From assembly GCA_036346255.1 (NCBI GenBank), contig CM070634.1, positions 82,091,020 to 82,155,019 of the forward strand: a DNA stretch of 64,000 bases, read 5' to 3'. Positions 33,233 to 46,053 of the stretch are shown in pieces. Position 1 is the first letter of the stretch. Every line of letters begins with the position of its first letter. The stretch is from Ampelocalamus luodianensis (lineage: Eukaryota > Streptophyta > Magnoliopsida > Poales > Poaceae). The notes below the pieces were generated by a model, which saw only the letters and a list, made by a program, of their open reading frames with translations, was not told the origin of the DNA and ran no database searches. Made by a program: the position numbers and the translations under genes.

Positions 33233-35166
33233 ATGGCAGGTTCACGGGATGATTACAAGATAGATCCACATCTTCTTCGAGCCATTGAACGGGAGCGCAA
33301 GAAAGTCCACGAGAGAGATGCACGTTTGAGACGCGATTATCCACCACAGGAGGTACATGAATGTGATAGTACGTCTGGTAAAACTAAACTCACTATGCCT
33401 TCTTTTACTGGTAAATTTAATCCTGATGCCTATATTGACTGGGAGATAGCTTTAGACAAAGAATTTGAATATTATGATTTGTCTGATAGGCAAAAGATTA
33501 AAGCTGTCACAAGTGTTTTTATTGAAGATGCAATACTTTGGTGGAAGCATCTATGTAGACATGGAAGAGTGCCTCAAACATGGCATGCATTAAAGAAACT
33601 TTTGAGAGATGAATTTGTTCCTAAATATCATGCTGATTATTTGTTAGCTAGATTACAACGTTTAAAACAACGTAGTAGAACTGTAAGAGAATACTATCAT
33701 GAATTGAAAACTCGTTTACTGCGTTGTGGCTTAGAGGAACATGCTGAAGCTACAGAGAATAGATTCTTAAGTGGGCTTAATCAAGAAATTCAGGACATTC
33801 TTGTTCACAAAGAATATAATTCCCTCCCTCATTTGTTTATACTTGCTTGTAAGGTTGAACGATAGATTAAGGAGAAATTGAGAATGCTTGACGATAGGGA
33901 ACATGAGAACAAACCTATGTTTGTGTCTTTTTCTGTGACTAACAATTTGCAGGAAGTTGAGAACCATGCCAAAGAGGAGAATGAGCTGACTAAACCATCG
34001 ACTCCATTGGTTGAGAAGGAAGATGAGGAGATGGATGCACCTACATCATCTGAGGAGAGCAAAAAAGGTAAAGATTATGGTGCTATCATCACTCAAGGTG
34101 AGTATGCTTGTGAAGAACTACAATTGTCCACTGTTCATGCTATTTTAGAGCAAAAATTAGTAGAAAACAATTCTGATATGCACATATTTCAAGTAGATAA
34201 TATAGACTGCATTGATTTGAGTGCACCGTGTGATAAAATTGTTGATTTACCTGCCGACTTGAGTGCACCATGTGATGAAATAATTGAATTGCCTACTGTT
34301 TTGAGTGATTCATGTGATGAGTTAATCACATATAATGATCACGTGGAATTAGTTAGACATAAAGAAGTTTTGACTAGAATTTCTCCTACTGATTCTTTGT
34401 ATTACATTATGTTGGATTCACCTATGAAATTGTCACATGCTATAGAGAAAGTTTCTGAAATCGCATGTTCAAAATGTTTGTCTAGTGCCTACACCCCTGG
34501 ATGTAAATTTAATTTGATTGGAGATTATGGTATAGACAATCAATTTCTTGTTTATCGAATATGCATAACTTGTGATTACATTGATGAATTGAAGCTTGCT
34601 GTTTTGAACAACAATTCTTATGTGTCGAATCTTGTTCATTATGAGAGAAAATTAGAATTTAGTGATCATTCAATGCCCATGTGTTCATCTCTTATTGCAC
34701 CATCTAGTATGGACAATCTGCATCATGATGTTGAAGTATGAAAGAATTTACACATCCTTTCACCCTTGCTAGATGAATTTCCTTTTGCTCGATTGAAATA
34801 TGATAATATGAATGAACTTGGTTTGATTCCAAAAGTTGTAGATTTGCCCATATGTGCTACCACTACAAGTTTACAACTTCAGAGAGTTGAATTGCATAAA
34901 TACTTCACTTATATTTGCAAAACTAGTTGCAATAATTACTATGTGAGAAATTTTGTTTTGCTCATTAACATATATGATTATTCTTGGGGTAATAATACAA
35001 TGAGGTTTTATGATCGCTGCTATTTTTTAATATTAATTGTGCAACAACGAAGAACTGTTAAAACGGATGACATATACATATACCATGCATACACCTTGGC
35101 TTCTTTGTTACCCTATTTTCAGTCTATCAAAAGCCGAGGACGGTTTTGTTTTCAAGAAAGGGAGGA
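33233..35166 (+). pseudogene. Gag plus unknown C-terminal region, two in-frame stops
   Basis: Starts MAGSRDDYKIDPHLL at 33233. A retrotransposon gag domain covers about residues 60-210 (PDAYIDWEIALDKEFEYYDL, AILWWKHL, LKKLLRDEFVPKYH, YYHELKTRLLRCGLEE). A TAG at 33863-33865 and a TGA at 34739-34741 interrupt one continuous frame that otherwise runs to the 3' LTR, where it reads FCFQEREDDED across the polypurine tract. The TAG fits C-to-T decay (CAG to TAG); the TGA fits either CGA or TGG. The post-gag part is acidic, with three tandem DLSAPCDEIIELP-like units (34230-34330). It lacks zinc knuckle, protease, RT and integrase motifs. I do not recognise this C-terminal domain. Confidence 0.85.
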
Positions 35167-35316
35167 TGATGAGGACATGACCCCTATAGATACAATCAAA
35201 TTTGCTATGCTTGCTGTTCCAAATACAAGAGCTCGTACACTTCACTTAAATTATAAGGTGAGCTCGTTTTTAGGAGTGTCTTTATATTATATGAACTATA
35301 TGATGCTACCTAATGA

Positions 35317-35379
<63 letters not shown>

Positions 35380-36176
35380 GCACCATGTCACTTTTGGTCC
35401 AAGGCAAGCAAGCAGTTCGAGCTGAACCTGTTTTGGAATCCAGTTCGGCCTCCAGAATCAGCCTGACAACATCAACTTAAAACAGGCATAACTTTCGCAT
35501 ACGAACTCCGTTTGAGGTCCACAAGTACTTGATTGAAAGCTTATTTCGTCCTCTTTCCAACAGATCCGGCCTCATCTTCAAATTCATTCTGGACTGATCA
35601 CAATCATTAAAAGAATACGTTATATCACTTATTTGGGCCAATCTGGGCCTTGTAATCATACTGAACTTGGTCCATCTGCCGGCGGGCCACCTAGGGATGT
35701 AGTTACTGTTTACATGAACAGTAATCTATGAGATTAGTCCCACCCCCTTAGTTCTATTAGATGTGTAGCTCCTCATTCCCTATTTAAGGAGGTCGCACCC
35801 CCTCTAGCTTTCTTGGATTTTGTTTATGTTTAGTTTGCCTTCGTTGCAACTTGTATCTTTTGTGTGTGTCGACTAGACCACCCAATTAAGATCCTTATTC
35901 AGAATCCCAACTCAATTCAATATTTTAATTCCTATTTGCAATTTCAGATTGCTTAATCTTGTTCTTGCGTGCTTCTTCGGTGTATGCAGGAATCGACCTT
36001 CGTGGTCGTGCAGGGTATTCGTGCACGGTTGATAACGACTTGTCGAACAGTTCAGCGATTGCGTGGTTTCGAGCCTTGCGTGTTCGTAGCCAGGATCGTG
36101 AGAGTTGAGCGACGCCTACCGAACCTATCGTTCTCATCGAAAGATCGGGCCAAAACAAGTACCTTCGGGTTCATCA
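35167..36176 (+). repeat. 3' LTR of the gag-only element, with (AT)29 microsatellite
   Basis: 1010 bp. An uninterrupted AT run at 35319-35376 occupies the site of the palindrome centre in the 5' LTR. Ends TTCATCA before the TSD. Confidence 0.92.
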
Positions 36177-37130
36177 CCCGTGGTCCCAACTTCCTCTCCT
36201 CTACGGCTCCTCCCCAGATCCACGATGCGCCTCCTCCTCCCAGGCTCCACGACATGCAGCCTCCTCCCCGACTCCAGGACATGCGCCACCTCCACCCCGA
36301 ACCCCTTCACGCATCGCCTCCTCCACATTGCGTGCCGACTCCTCCCTAGGCCCCCTTCATGCGTCGCTTCCTCCCCATCGTCGTCGCGCCTCAAATCCTC
36401 CCTGTCGCCGCATCTCGTCACCCCCAAGTCAGCCCACCTCCTCTGCTCTTGCTCTGCCCTCTCTCTCTCTCTCGGTTTTGGTCGTGGCTCGCCTTTGCTC
36501 TGCTGCTTGTGGCTACTGGCTTGTGCTCCTCTGCTGCTTGTGGCTTGTGACCTACTACTGCGCATTTCAATCGGTTCAACTAGCCAATGAGTAGCAGTGG
36601 CAACCGCACTCTAACAACCAACAGGCCAACAACACAATGGGCAGTGGCGCTAGTAGAAAGTGCAGTACATGCGAACATTAGTCAATAGCACTACTTTGTA
36701 GCAAGTAGCAATTATGATTGTAAGTTTGTAATAATTGTTCATTAATGTTCATGAATTGTAGGATGTCATCCGTTGCGTAACAATTTGATGTTACTTGTTT
36801 GAAAGATATTTTTATTATATCAAGTCATCAACTCATGATTCATGAAGTATATTTAATTTTTACATCAAGGTTATTACATCAAGTCATCAAATATATTTGC
36901 ATCACACCAAGGTAACATCTCTTTTTACATAATTACACATATAAATACATGTAACATATGCATAAGCTTGGTCTGATGCTTGCTATTCTGTGTTCATCCC
37001 ACTTGCTTGGACTGATTCTGGATGCCTTGATGCTTGCAATTCTGTTCAGCTACCTAGGCCCCGCCTAAACATCCTAGGCGCTAGGCGGCCATTCACCGCC
37101 CACCTAGCGCCTAGGTGAACACTACATATG

Positions 37131-39242
37131 ACTAGACATGCTAATTAACTTTAAGATGAACCGCGTAATCAACACGAGAATAGACCATGCACATTCATTT
37201 TGATTTATAGGGCCACCATCCCTACTTGTATCTTAGGGACGCTATAACTGTTAGCTTTCAAAAATCAAAGAAAACAATGCGCCGTCGTATTTGATTGGAT
37301 TGCTCGTGAGAGAAAGTTAGCCTTGGGAAATCTTTTCGCGAACACGCCGAAGCTTTGCACATCATTTGTATCAAGGGAGAGAATTGTGCTAGGACCTGAT
37401 ACATCCCTATGTATTGTTATCGGAAGAAAAACAATTGCATTTAAAAGGAACAAAATGAAATAGTAAAATCACACCGCAAGCATCTACAGTAAATCGCACT
37501 ACAACCTTGGACCACACAAATGAATCCATCGGACGTACGGGGTAGGCATGAGCCATTCCTAGTCACACATGAAAGAGACTAGTCAGAGTAATGCGCTACG
37601 CTGCGCTTGTAGAAACATGCGAAGCTATGCGAACATGTGTTTGTACTATTAAAGAAGCATATGGAACGTTGGACTTAAAGTTCCATTTGCTATTTTTTTT
37701 TGTAGTATGTGAGTGGGCTATCTGGCTGTAAGTGGATCAAGCTAATGCTATATATGAGGTTCCTGCTGATGTGCTCCCTTAGAGAAAGCGATATGATACT
37801 GGTAATCATCAGGAGTGATGTCGGTCGGCTTTATTGGTACCTTAGCATAACAGGAATGGAATGTATGTGCAAGTCTTAGTTCTAGAACTATGCATGGTCC
37901 ATGTGATGTATATATAGCGTATGTATTACTCAACAGATGTCAATCTTTCAATAGGCAACAAAATGGTAATATTAATAAGGTAAGATGCATTACGATGTTA
38001 TAGAGAATATATGGTCATTGCCATATGTTATTAGGTACACTATTAGAGCAAGGTATGAACATAATTTTTTCAGATAGCAAAAGTAACTGTTGATGTTGAT
38101 AAGGTACCCTATCAGATATTTTCACTCGAAGAGAATCGTTTACCTTATTAATAAGGTTGATAATTCCACCATCCATCTCACACTAAAATATGATGCTTTC
38201 TTTGAGCACCTGCGCACTACATAGTCACACTCTTAAGTCATTGAGCATACTCTGGAGTTACTGTGGAATTGTTTAGCTATCCAATCAGTACATACATCCA
38301 ATACCATAGAGCGCTGAAATAAGAATGAAAACATTTTACCATTGCAAGGCATAAGCATTTTGGTAATACTATAACTGGCAATCTAGCATATACAAAAAAA
38401 ACGATAATGAAGCAACCAACAAAGATGATATTCAATTATAGATCACCGATGAAAACTGAGCTAGCCTAACATGCTAAGCATACGGTGGAATATCAACTAA
38501 ATAAGAAGGCGCATCTCTCCCACATTTTCTCTGTTCTTGAACCCAGCACTAAATATCAATCCAATTTGAGCAACGAAACATTTCGGTACAAATCTGCACA
38601 ACAGAATTACCACAAAATTCGTGAGACAATTTATATCTATATGCAAAAAGACAAAGAGGAATAGAGATAGGGAAAGAGGAAAGAACCCACTGGTGGTTTT
38701 CGTAGTGACTGGCTGCCGGATCGACGACGCAACACACCGGATTGGTGGGGAATAAAGCAAAAACAACGAAGTCTGCAGGGGAAAACACACCCATCCTGTC
38801 ATCAAGAAATGAAATTAGACTCGTATATAAGTGATTAGATAGATAACATAAAGAATCAGTACAACAGTCTATAAAAAATTGAGATGCCATGGCATATATA
38901 TTGATGGGAATCCCCAAGCGGAAAATGACAGGGAAATTGCAAGAAATAATATATGTACTCCCTGACTGAGACATCGAGCACTGAAACGACACAACTAAGC
39001 AACGAAAAGAAAGAAGTGAAGAGGAACAGACCTTGCATCTACATGATCTTGTTGTTGATCAGGGTAAAACCTATTTAGGCACCGACAAAATTTATAACCA
39101 TATTGTTTTAGAATAAAGTCATATAATAGCATTAGATATATTTAATGAATCAAGACGTACCACAGGCGAAAAACAATTTCCATATATGAAATGACAACAT
39201 GCAAAAATGAATTGCATATATGAATCGACAATACAGGGAGGT
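37131..39242. other. Intergenic, AT-rich, no gene recognised
   Basis: Minus frames of 102 and 147 codons (38497-38805, 38549-38992) overlap in different frames and match no family I know. No tRNA, rRNA or structured RNA was noticed. Confidence 0.4.
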
Positions 39243-42189
39243 GCGCTTGTAATATCCTGAATAGAATTAAGAGAGGAAAGTGTTTTAGAGAGGAGGATTG
39301 ATTTAGAAAATGGATTTAACAAGAGTTTCAGGGGGAGTTTTGCGTAGATTAGAGAACCTAGGCTGTTGGCTGAAAGCCCATAACGTTTGGCCCAAGGGGG
39401 GCAGCCGGCCAAAAGGAGGGGGCAACCAAACCCTAAGCCCTCCCCTCCCCTTGCGCCACCCCCATCCCCTCCCATCTCCTTGGCCACCACCTACCATCTC
39501 CTTGCGCCCTTTTTCCTGTGACTCCTCCCTTGCTGCTGCTTGGCAAAAAAGCTCCCTGTGTCCTTTTTCCTGTGCCTCCTCCCTTGCTGCTGCTTGGCAA
39601 AAAGGAAAAGGGGAGAAGAAGAAAGGAGAAAGGGGAGAAGAAGAAGAGGACGAAGAAAATAGAGAATTCATGGTTCGGCTTCACATCTTTGTGGGTAATG
39701 ATCTGGAATATTTGGAAGTGTCGTGGTTCATCGCGTTTCATTTTGTTGTAGATCATTTTGTATTTAGGATGGAAGAGGGATGTTCTGTCCAGATTCGTCC
39801 AGTTTAGGGCAAAGAGTTTGTGAGGGTGATTTGGGATAGTTAGACCCAGATTTTGAATTTGTCTAGTTAGATAAAAGATAGGATTTTTGTTAGCTTTCTT
39901 TAGAGATAATGGTTGCATGTCACATCTTGGCTTTTGATAAGCCAAGGTGTTACAGTTGGTATCAGAGCGGGCTTTAGATCTGTGGTGAATAGATTGACAA
40001 CTTAGATAAATTTAATTTGCTAAAAATGTGCTTCAGGATTAGTAAAATTAACTTTTTTTTTGCTAATGGTTAATCAACTCAAAATTTGACACACTGGTGT
40101 ACAATAGGATGGAAATGGGTAAAACATTGCATTTATATTTTCGTTACACCGCATTGATGATTGCTAATATGAATTGATTATGAATGCTTATGATGTGATT
40201 ACATGATTATTATGTATGATGATAGATGATGTTGAGAGGTAGAGTTCGTGGTTGTGGCCATGAACATAGCCATGTTGTACCACCGTTTGTGGCATGGGAA
40301 TAGTGAAGGGTTTTTTCTTGGCTAAACTAGTTCTAGGTGTTGAGGATGGGTTTCTTTGAGAAGGTTATTATCTTCCTTGAGTTTGGATTGGTTACTCTTG
40401 TTACAGTTGCGGTTGATGAATTTTCTTGGGTTAATGGCTATAATGTAGTTGATAGGTTTTCATCGATCTTTATTGGCACCATAAATCAATCATTTGTTCT
40501 TTTAACTGATGAGTTGTTTTGCTTATTGAGAAGTTCTACTTTTCTTGTTGGAAAACATGACTCATTTGTTCGCTTGGTATTTAAATAATGGAAGGTTTCT
40601 TTTGCAAGTTCCTTATTGTTTGGAAGCCTTGACCTTACGTATTTCTTTTGGATTAATTTGAGTGTTGAAGTTTAATACATCTCTTTTATGAAAGAGAATG
40701 TTAGGACACTTTAGGGATGTCTTGTCATGCTTAAGTGAGAGGTTATAATTAAGAGATTAATTGTTTTGGTATAGTTATCAAGTTGGGTTAGTAGCATGGT
40801 GTAAACAAATTATTCTTAACTAACATCTATGAAAGTGAAATTGATTAATTCGATGTGGCCTTGTATTTGTTACATGATGAATTTAAAATAAGACTCTGTC
40901 CATACCTGTTTAGGACCTATATTTGTTAAGAAGTGTGGAATGAGGATGAACCGGTTTGATCGTTAAGATTGAGTAATCTGCTAAATTTGTAGATAATTCC
41001 TTAAAGTTTCCAGAGAGACCAAGTAAGCAATTTTTGGATAAACAGAATGAAAGTTATGATTTTTGGAATATTGCTGTCCAGTATCGAGTAGTTCATCATA
41101 TTTGTTTGGGTAGATTAAAAGATACAAAATGTTGGATTTGGGATTTGTGTAGGATCGTTGTCATCTAGTAATTGTCTTGAATGACTACGGCTAGCTCTGT
41201 GACTGAATAATTGTTGTAGGTGGATTAGCATCAGATGTTTTATCTTCTTCACATCAACCTGATCGTTGCATCTAGAAGGCGAGTACATTTTAGTGTAATA
41301 TTGGATGTTTGGTGGTACCAATTGGCTAAAGGGCTGCTGTTATGTTATTCATGTGGAGTATGATTATTTTCTGTTGCTTCTATGTTTTTGTTAACTAATG
41401 ATGAATATTAGAAAGCATGGAAGTTATTCATTTCATTTCAAGCATTTATGTTGGAAATAAATAACCCACAGGAGTGGGATGAGATCCCCATATTTAAGAT
41501 ATGGGCAATGAGATCCTCGTATGAAAAAAGACGAACAATGAATCCCCGCATTTGATAATGCAGGCATGAGTGAACACTGACGGATATTACACTCGACTAT
41601 ACCGGTATATGCAGAAGTGAAGTGGAGACATGTGCATAAGTTGCATTGCATTCATGGCATTTGAGTATGTAATTGAAATAATGAGAATTGATTTGTCATT
41701 GATATGATGTTTTATATGTTGCTTACTTGTACTTGCTAAGTCTTGGACTCACTCTAGCCTTTTGTTATTTTAGGTGAACATTGGGAATGGCATGCATCGG
41801 GTGGAAATGGCTCATAGGATGGTTTCACTTTATTGCACTTCACACCATCTAAACACTACTTCTTTTACCATGTTAGAAACTTCCATTGTAATAATTGGTT
41901 ATCATGTGTTTCTAATAGTTCCCTACGGTTTTTATCATTGCTAGTTGATGACCTTTTCTATTTGAAGCTTATTCATAATGCTGTTGTTATTGTTGAATTG
42001 TAATAATTGTGAATTTAGTATTTATTTTCTTGCTGAAATTTATGTTAACTATGATGTTAAAAAATGATTGGTTATGAATTCTAGCTATTAGTAGTTGTTG
42101 TTTTGATAAAAAAAAAATTGCAGTGATATTTAGAGATAGTGGTTGTAGGTCACATCTTGGCTTTTGATAAACCAATGTGTTATAGCGTT
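39243..42189 (+). mobile_element. Non-coding LTR element (LARD/TRIM-like)
   Basis: Starts TGTAATATCC at 39248. The 5' LTR runs to GTTACA at 39954. A primer-binding site TGGTATCAGAGC lies at 39957-39968. The 3' end at 42184 (GTTATA) repeats the last 60 bases of the 5' LTR (39898-39954 versus 42127-42184). Flanks are gcgct (39243-39247) and gcgtt (42185-42189), a TSD with one change. Internal 39969-42100 has no retroviral-type domain. The 3' LTR is mostly eroded or truncated; only its end is clear. Confidence 0.75.
39248..39954 (+). repeat. 5' LTR (707 bp) of the non-coding LTR element
   Basis: TG start, CA end, followed after two bases by the tRNA primer site. A GC-rich centre (39360-39620) contains repeated tcctcccttgctgctgct text. 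Confidence 0.75.
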
Positions 42190-45161
42190 ATTCAACTAAC
42201 ATGTTCTTAAAAATTATAAAGCTAACATGTTTGTATCATCTTTGAACATGCTCTTGTTTTCTGAAGTATATTATATATTTTTACACCAAGCGATATGTTT
42301 GCTCTCAACGCATACTATACCATAGTTTTCAATGATATATATTCCTTCTCTAGCACCGAATAGTTTAATAAAATGGGGGGGGGGACGATTTTACAATGAA
42401 TCTACAGACTCTAGACATCCTACAATAGTTGCTCATATAGTCATATTGGTGTCTCATTTTGGTTGAAGAAGATGCATGGCCAGGCAGACGGCCGACCTGA
42501 ATAAAGACATGAAGTAATCGCAATTATCTGAAGCTATTTTTTAAAAAATGCTTGCCAAAAGCTGTACTGATGTTCTATGGACTGTACTTTTACAATATCA
42601 ATGAGACACATCAATTGAAAAAGGACAACTGACGTTCTACAACAAAAAAAGACCATGCATGGCATAAATGACAAACATACAAAATTCGATAAAAACTGCA
42701 GGATGAATCCATGCAAATGCATCACTTGTAAAATTGACCTGATCATATACCAACATCATATGGAATGATGAAAAAAAGACTAATTCACCTTACCTGGGGC
42801 ATGTTTGTATAGGAAGGATTTAGATCGAAATCTGTAGGAAATCCAAACTTCCCAAAGCAACCCCCTTCATTGAAACACCGTCTTAAAGGAAAATTCACCT
42901 ATAAACCAAGTACAAAAAGAACAAAAATCAGAACATTCCTCGTCGCACGCGTAATACTATAACATATGACAAACTCATGATCCAGTTATCCAATAGTAAT
43001 ATAACCTAATCTAAAACAAGGAAAGAATGTACATTATACATAATCAAGAGTATGCTATAGACTGAAGTTAGTAAATAGTAATTTTTGTTTGTTCGTAAAA
43101 GACAAATTTCTAATCTTACTACTTGTTCCTAAAAGAAAAATTAGTTTAGCAAAATATAACACATGATGTAACCTCCATACCAGTCACATGGTGCGACAAT
43201 GGAACAATTAGACCACCTAGTGATTCAAAAAGGAGAACACCTGCAAAGGTAAGATGAAAACAATATATTCAATAAATAGACCATATTGAACTGGTAGTAA
43301 AACATATAGAGCCAGAGGAGTGTACCTCTTGATCAATCTGAGGTGGTATATTTAACCCAAATAGATCACGCTGGGAATCCGCATCATTAGGATAGATGAC
43401 AACAACTAGTAGAATTCACAAAATTAGAATAAGAGGTTGCATATCATTAACCACTAACCTTGTTGCACAAGGCAAAATAGAGCGACATCAAAGTTTGATC
43501 ATCTGGTACTGAAAAAGATATTTTCTGTAAATCACCACCCTTTAGAAAATACAATTCGGCCCAATCAAAAAAACAATAAGTGCATTTGATCAGAACTAAG
43601 CAAGCAAAACAAAACAAAAGAGCCAAGTACCTTGCCAATGCAATTAAATACCCTAGGCAATAATACTCAAATTGCTCAACAAAGCGATCACATGTACATC
43701 AATATTTCGAATGAACATGTCTGGCAACCTACAGAATGACAGAAAGTTAGGAAATCTGAAACCTACAAATATCAATCTAGGAAGAGACAACTAAATCACT
43801 GAGTAAAGTAATACCTAATTGGTTGGCTAGACGAACTTGTGAACAATTAGTAGACCAAAGTTATTTCCCTGCTTTGCATAATCACCATAATGCATTCTTG
43901 TTTATGTTTATATTCCTACACTTGTAAAAACATGACACCTAAAGAAGGGAATTTTTTTGTGTGTGTTTATGGATGAACATCAACTATCTGGCACTCCAAA
44001 AATAAAATATAGCTATAAACACAAATAGAAACCGACAGACAGGTTGTAATGCAACATTTTCACGGAATTTGTTTTCGAACCAATTATATTGTGACGTAGC
44101 TATGCAAGTAAAAGTTCTAAATGAATCTATAAGGAATAGAAGGAGCAAATTAAAATCCATTGCAAAGTACTCAATGATCCAACTTAGCTAAAACAATGTT
44201 ATTGAAACAGCAAGTTATAGAGTAACAAAATAAGAGACTTTTTTTTTTCTTTAAATGCTAACATGCATGCAGAAATCAAGCATGATGTCGCTCTGTCAAG
44301 CCCATGTTGTAAGCAAGTAAATCCAAAATAGCTTGGTATATACTACGTGACAATAAAAACAAACTGTGTTTCTAGAAACATAGCACCCAACTGTATTATG
44401 TATGAAGGAATTATAGATCAGCCCTACCACTGCATCAAAAATAAAAGCACCATAAACATGAAAAGAGAAAATAATTTACCTTGGAAGTTGTGAACCTTAT
44501 GTTCATATCTTGATTGCTGTTCTATTACCTTGAAGCACTAAAGGAATAAGTAAGTAAAGATGACCTAGGTAAAATAAAGTGACCATACATCTCAAGGAAA
44601 AGAAAGCTCTATCCTCTATGGTAGTATAATATGAGCTCAGGTAAAACAAAGATAACCTCAGGTAAAATCATGCAAGAGCAGCTCTATCCTCTACGCTAGT
44701 ATAATATGCAACCAATTCATCAGCACTCATTCATTCATTCAATCAACAAGAGGCAAATCAAACCCACATTAACATTTGACCAACCCAATACAAAGATGCA
44801 TTCCTTAGGCTAGAAGTGTGAACAAAGAATCAAATGACTTGAACAAGCATATTGAGCAAAGATCCATGTAACTGCATATATGCTATACATCAATAAATCA
44901 TCACAACAGATATACCAGAATGTAAAAAAATGAGTCATCTCAAAAGGCAAATGTTCCCAACCTATCATTCTATTTGCATAACTGAAAGGAAATATGAATG
45001 AATAATATCATATACAACTGATCGAAGATAACAAATGAGCCGTCCATAAATACACAAAAACTTAATGCATAACCTCTAGATAGCAAATTGGCATAATATA
45101 TTAGCACAAAGAAATGATAACTACATTATTAACATGGACATACATGAACAAAAGTTGAACA
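42190..45161. other. AT-rich intergenic DNA
   Basis: About 3 kb with only short frames. It could contain introns or 3' flank of the small minus-strand gene to its right, but no exon could be supported. No structured RNA noticed. Confidence 0.4.
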
Positions 45162-45450
45162 TCATGTGTCATTTGTAGAAGAACCATTTGCTTCGGACAT
45201 GAATTTAGCAATCTCTTCCTTAGAGGCCTGCAAATTCGGACCTGGGAGATGAGGTGGCAAACGATGGAAGCGATAGCGTGGAAGTTGGCGGCGCCAGAGC
45301 CGATGCGCATGGCATCGGAGTCAGGGACGGAGAGGGCGATGTTGGAGGCGAGGAAGTGGCTGAGGCGATGGGCACAAGCGAGCTGGCTGTCATAGAGCGT
45401 GGCCTGCTCGGGCTGGCGGCCGTGAGTGCGGTGGTGTCACATGGCTGCAT
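45162..45450 (-). CDS. Small conserved-looking protein, two apparent one-base gaps
   Basis: Read from the ATG at 45448-45450, the frame opens MQPCDTTALTAA. After one base is allowed for near 45412 it continues PEQATLYDSQLACAHRLSHF, SNIALSVPDSDAMRIGSG and AANFHAIASIVCHLISQV. A second missing base near 45239 (CCAGAA written as CCGAA) then leads to LQASKEEIAKFMSEANGSS and TGA at 45162-45164. This gives about 96 residues, probably helical, with no signal peptide or membrane segment. The coherent ending and the CAG-to-CG nature of the second gap argue for a real gene with consensus errors; a decayed copy is the alternative. Family not recognised. Confidence 0.5.
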
Positions 45451-45573
45451 GCGTGGCGGGCGAGCGTTGATAGCTGTAGTCAGCACCGGCTGCCTTGAAG
45501 CCCTAAACGCATGGGAGAGGAAGAGGCCTAGCCGCTTAGGGAAGAAGGGAAGGGAAGGGGGAGAAGCCCACAC

Positions 45574-46053
45574 CTAATGTAACCTCCCCCAGGTGGGGCT
45601 AGAGGCGCCGCTGGCACTTAGGTCCTGCAAGTGGACCGACTGGATCTGCGTGCCCACGTGTGGAACAAGTGGCGAGGGAGGGAGAGAGAGTTGGGACGGG
45701 GAGAGGATGGAAATGGCAGAGGCCGGAGAGAAGCCGGGAGAGTAGTGAGAACGTCGGCGGTGGGCCTTTTTTGCCGGTGCACCAACGATGACGGCGGCGC
45801 TAGAGGGGAGAAGGGGAGGAGACGATGGCAGGGTGAGGGCAACAGGCGGCGTCGGCGATGGTGGGATGAGGGCGACGGCTACGGTGGCAAAGGAGGAGAC
45901 GATGGCGGGGGCGAGGGCGAGGGCAGGTTAGGCGAGGGCGAGAGGAGGAGGGCGCAAGAGAGAGCGAGAGGAGGCGGCGGCGGCCTACACGATGCGAGGG
46001 GATCGAGAGAGAAGATAGGGCACGGGGCTTGGAGCGTACGCGGACGGCCAGAT
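45574..46053. repeat. Tandem duplication, unit 1 (480 bp)
   Basis: GC-rich unit starting ctaatgtaacctcccccagg and ending ggccagat. Followed directly by unit 2. Lies just upstream of the small minus-strand gene. Confidence 0.93.

Larger units (their letters stand above)
30715..36181 (+). mobile_element. Gag-only LTR retrotransposon (gypsy-derived, non-autonomous)
   Basis: The element spans 30720-36176 (5457 bp) with perfect TSD CCCGT (30715-30719, 36177-36181). LTRs 30720-31793 and 35167-36176 begin TGATGAGGAC and end TTCATCA. A perfect primer-binding site TGGTATCAGAGC sits at 31796-31807. A polypurine tract (aagaaagggagga) abuts the 3' LTR. The body has a long leader and one gag-bearing frame; no protease, RT or integrase is detectable, so it must depend on a relative's enzymes. 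The LTRs are nearly identical outside the palindrome/AT region, so it looks young. Confidence 0.93.
30502..37130. mobile_element. hAT-like non-autonomous element containing a nested LTR element
   Basis: The left end at 30509 reads TAGTGTTCCCCTAGGCG and the inverted right end at 37124 reads TAGTGTTCACCTAGGCG, a 17-bp terminal inverted repeat with one mismatch. CATATG lies next to both ends (30502-30507, 37125-37130). This fits a hAT-like element of about 1.15 kb once the 5.46-kb LTR element is removed, but the flanking repeat is 6 bp with a one-base offset on the left rather than a clean 8 bp. Subterminal DNA is rich in cctaggcg motifs. The GC-rich frames at 36105-36594 do not match known proteins. 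Confidence 0.65.

Noticed and set aside
36105..36594. GC-rich frames on both strands
   Set aside because: Proline/serine/leucine-rich chance frames inside a non-autonomous element; no known domain.
39310..39807. 165-codon plus-strand frame
   Set aside because: Entirely within an LTR and overlapped by a 170-codon minus frame; no protein similarity recognised.
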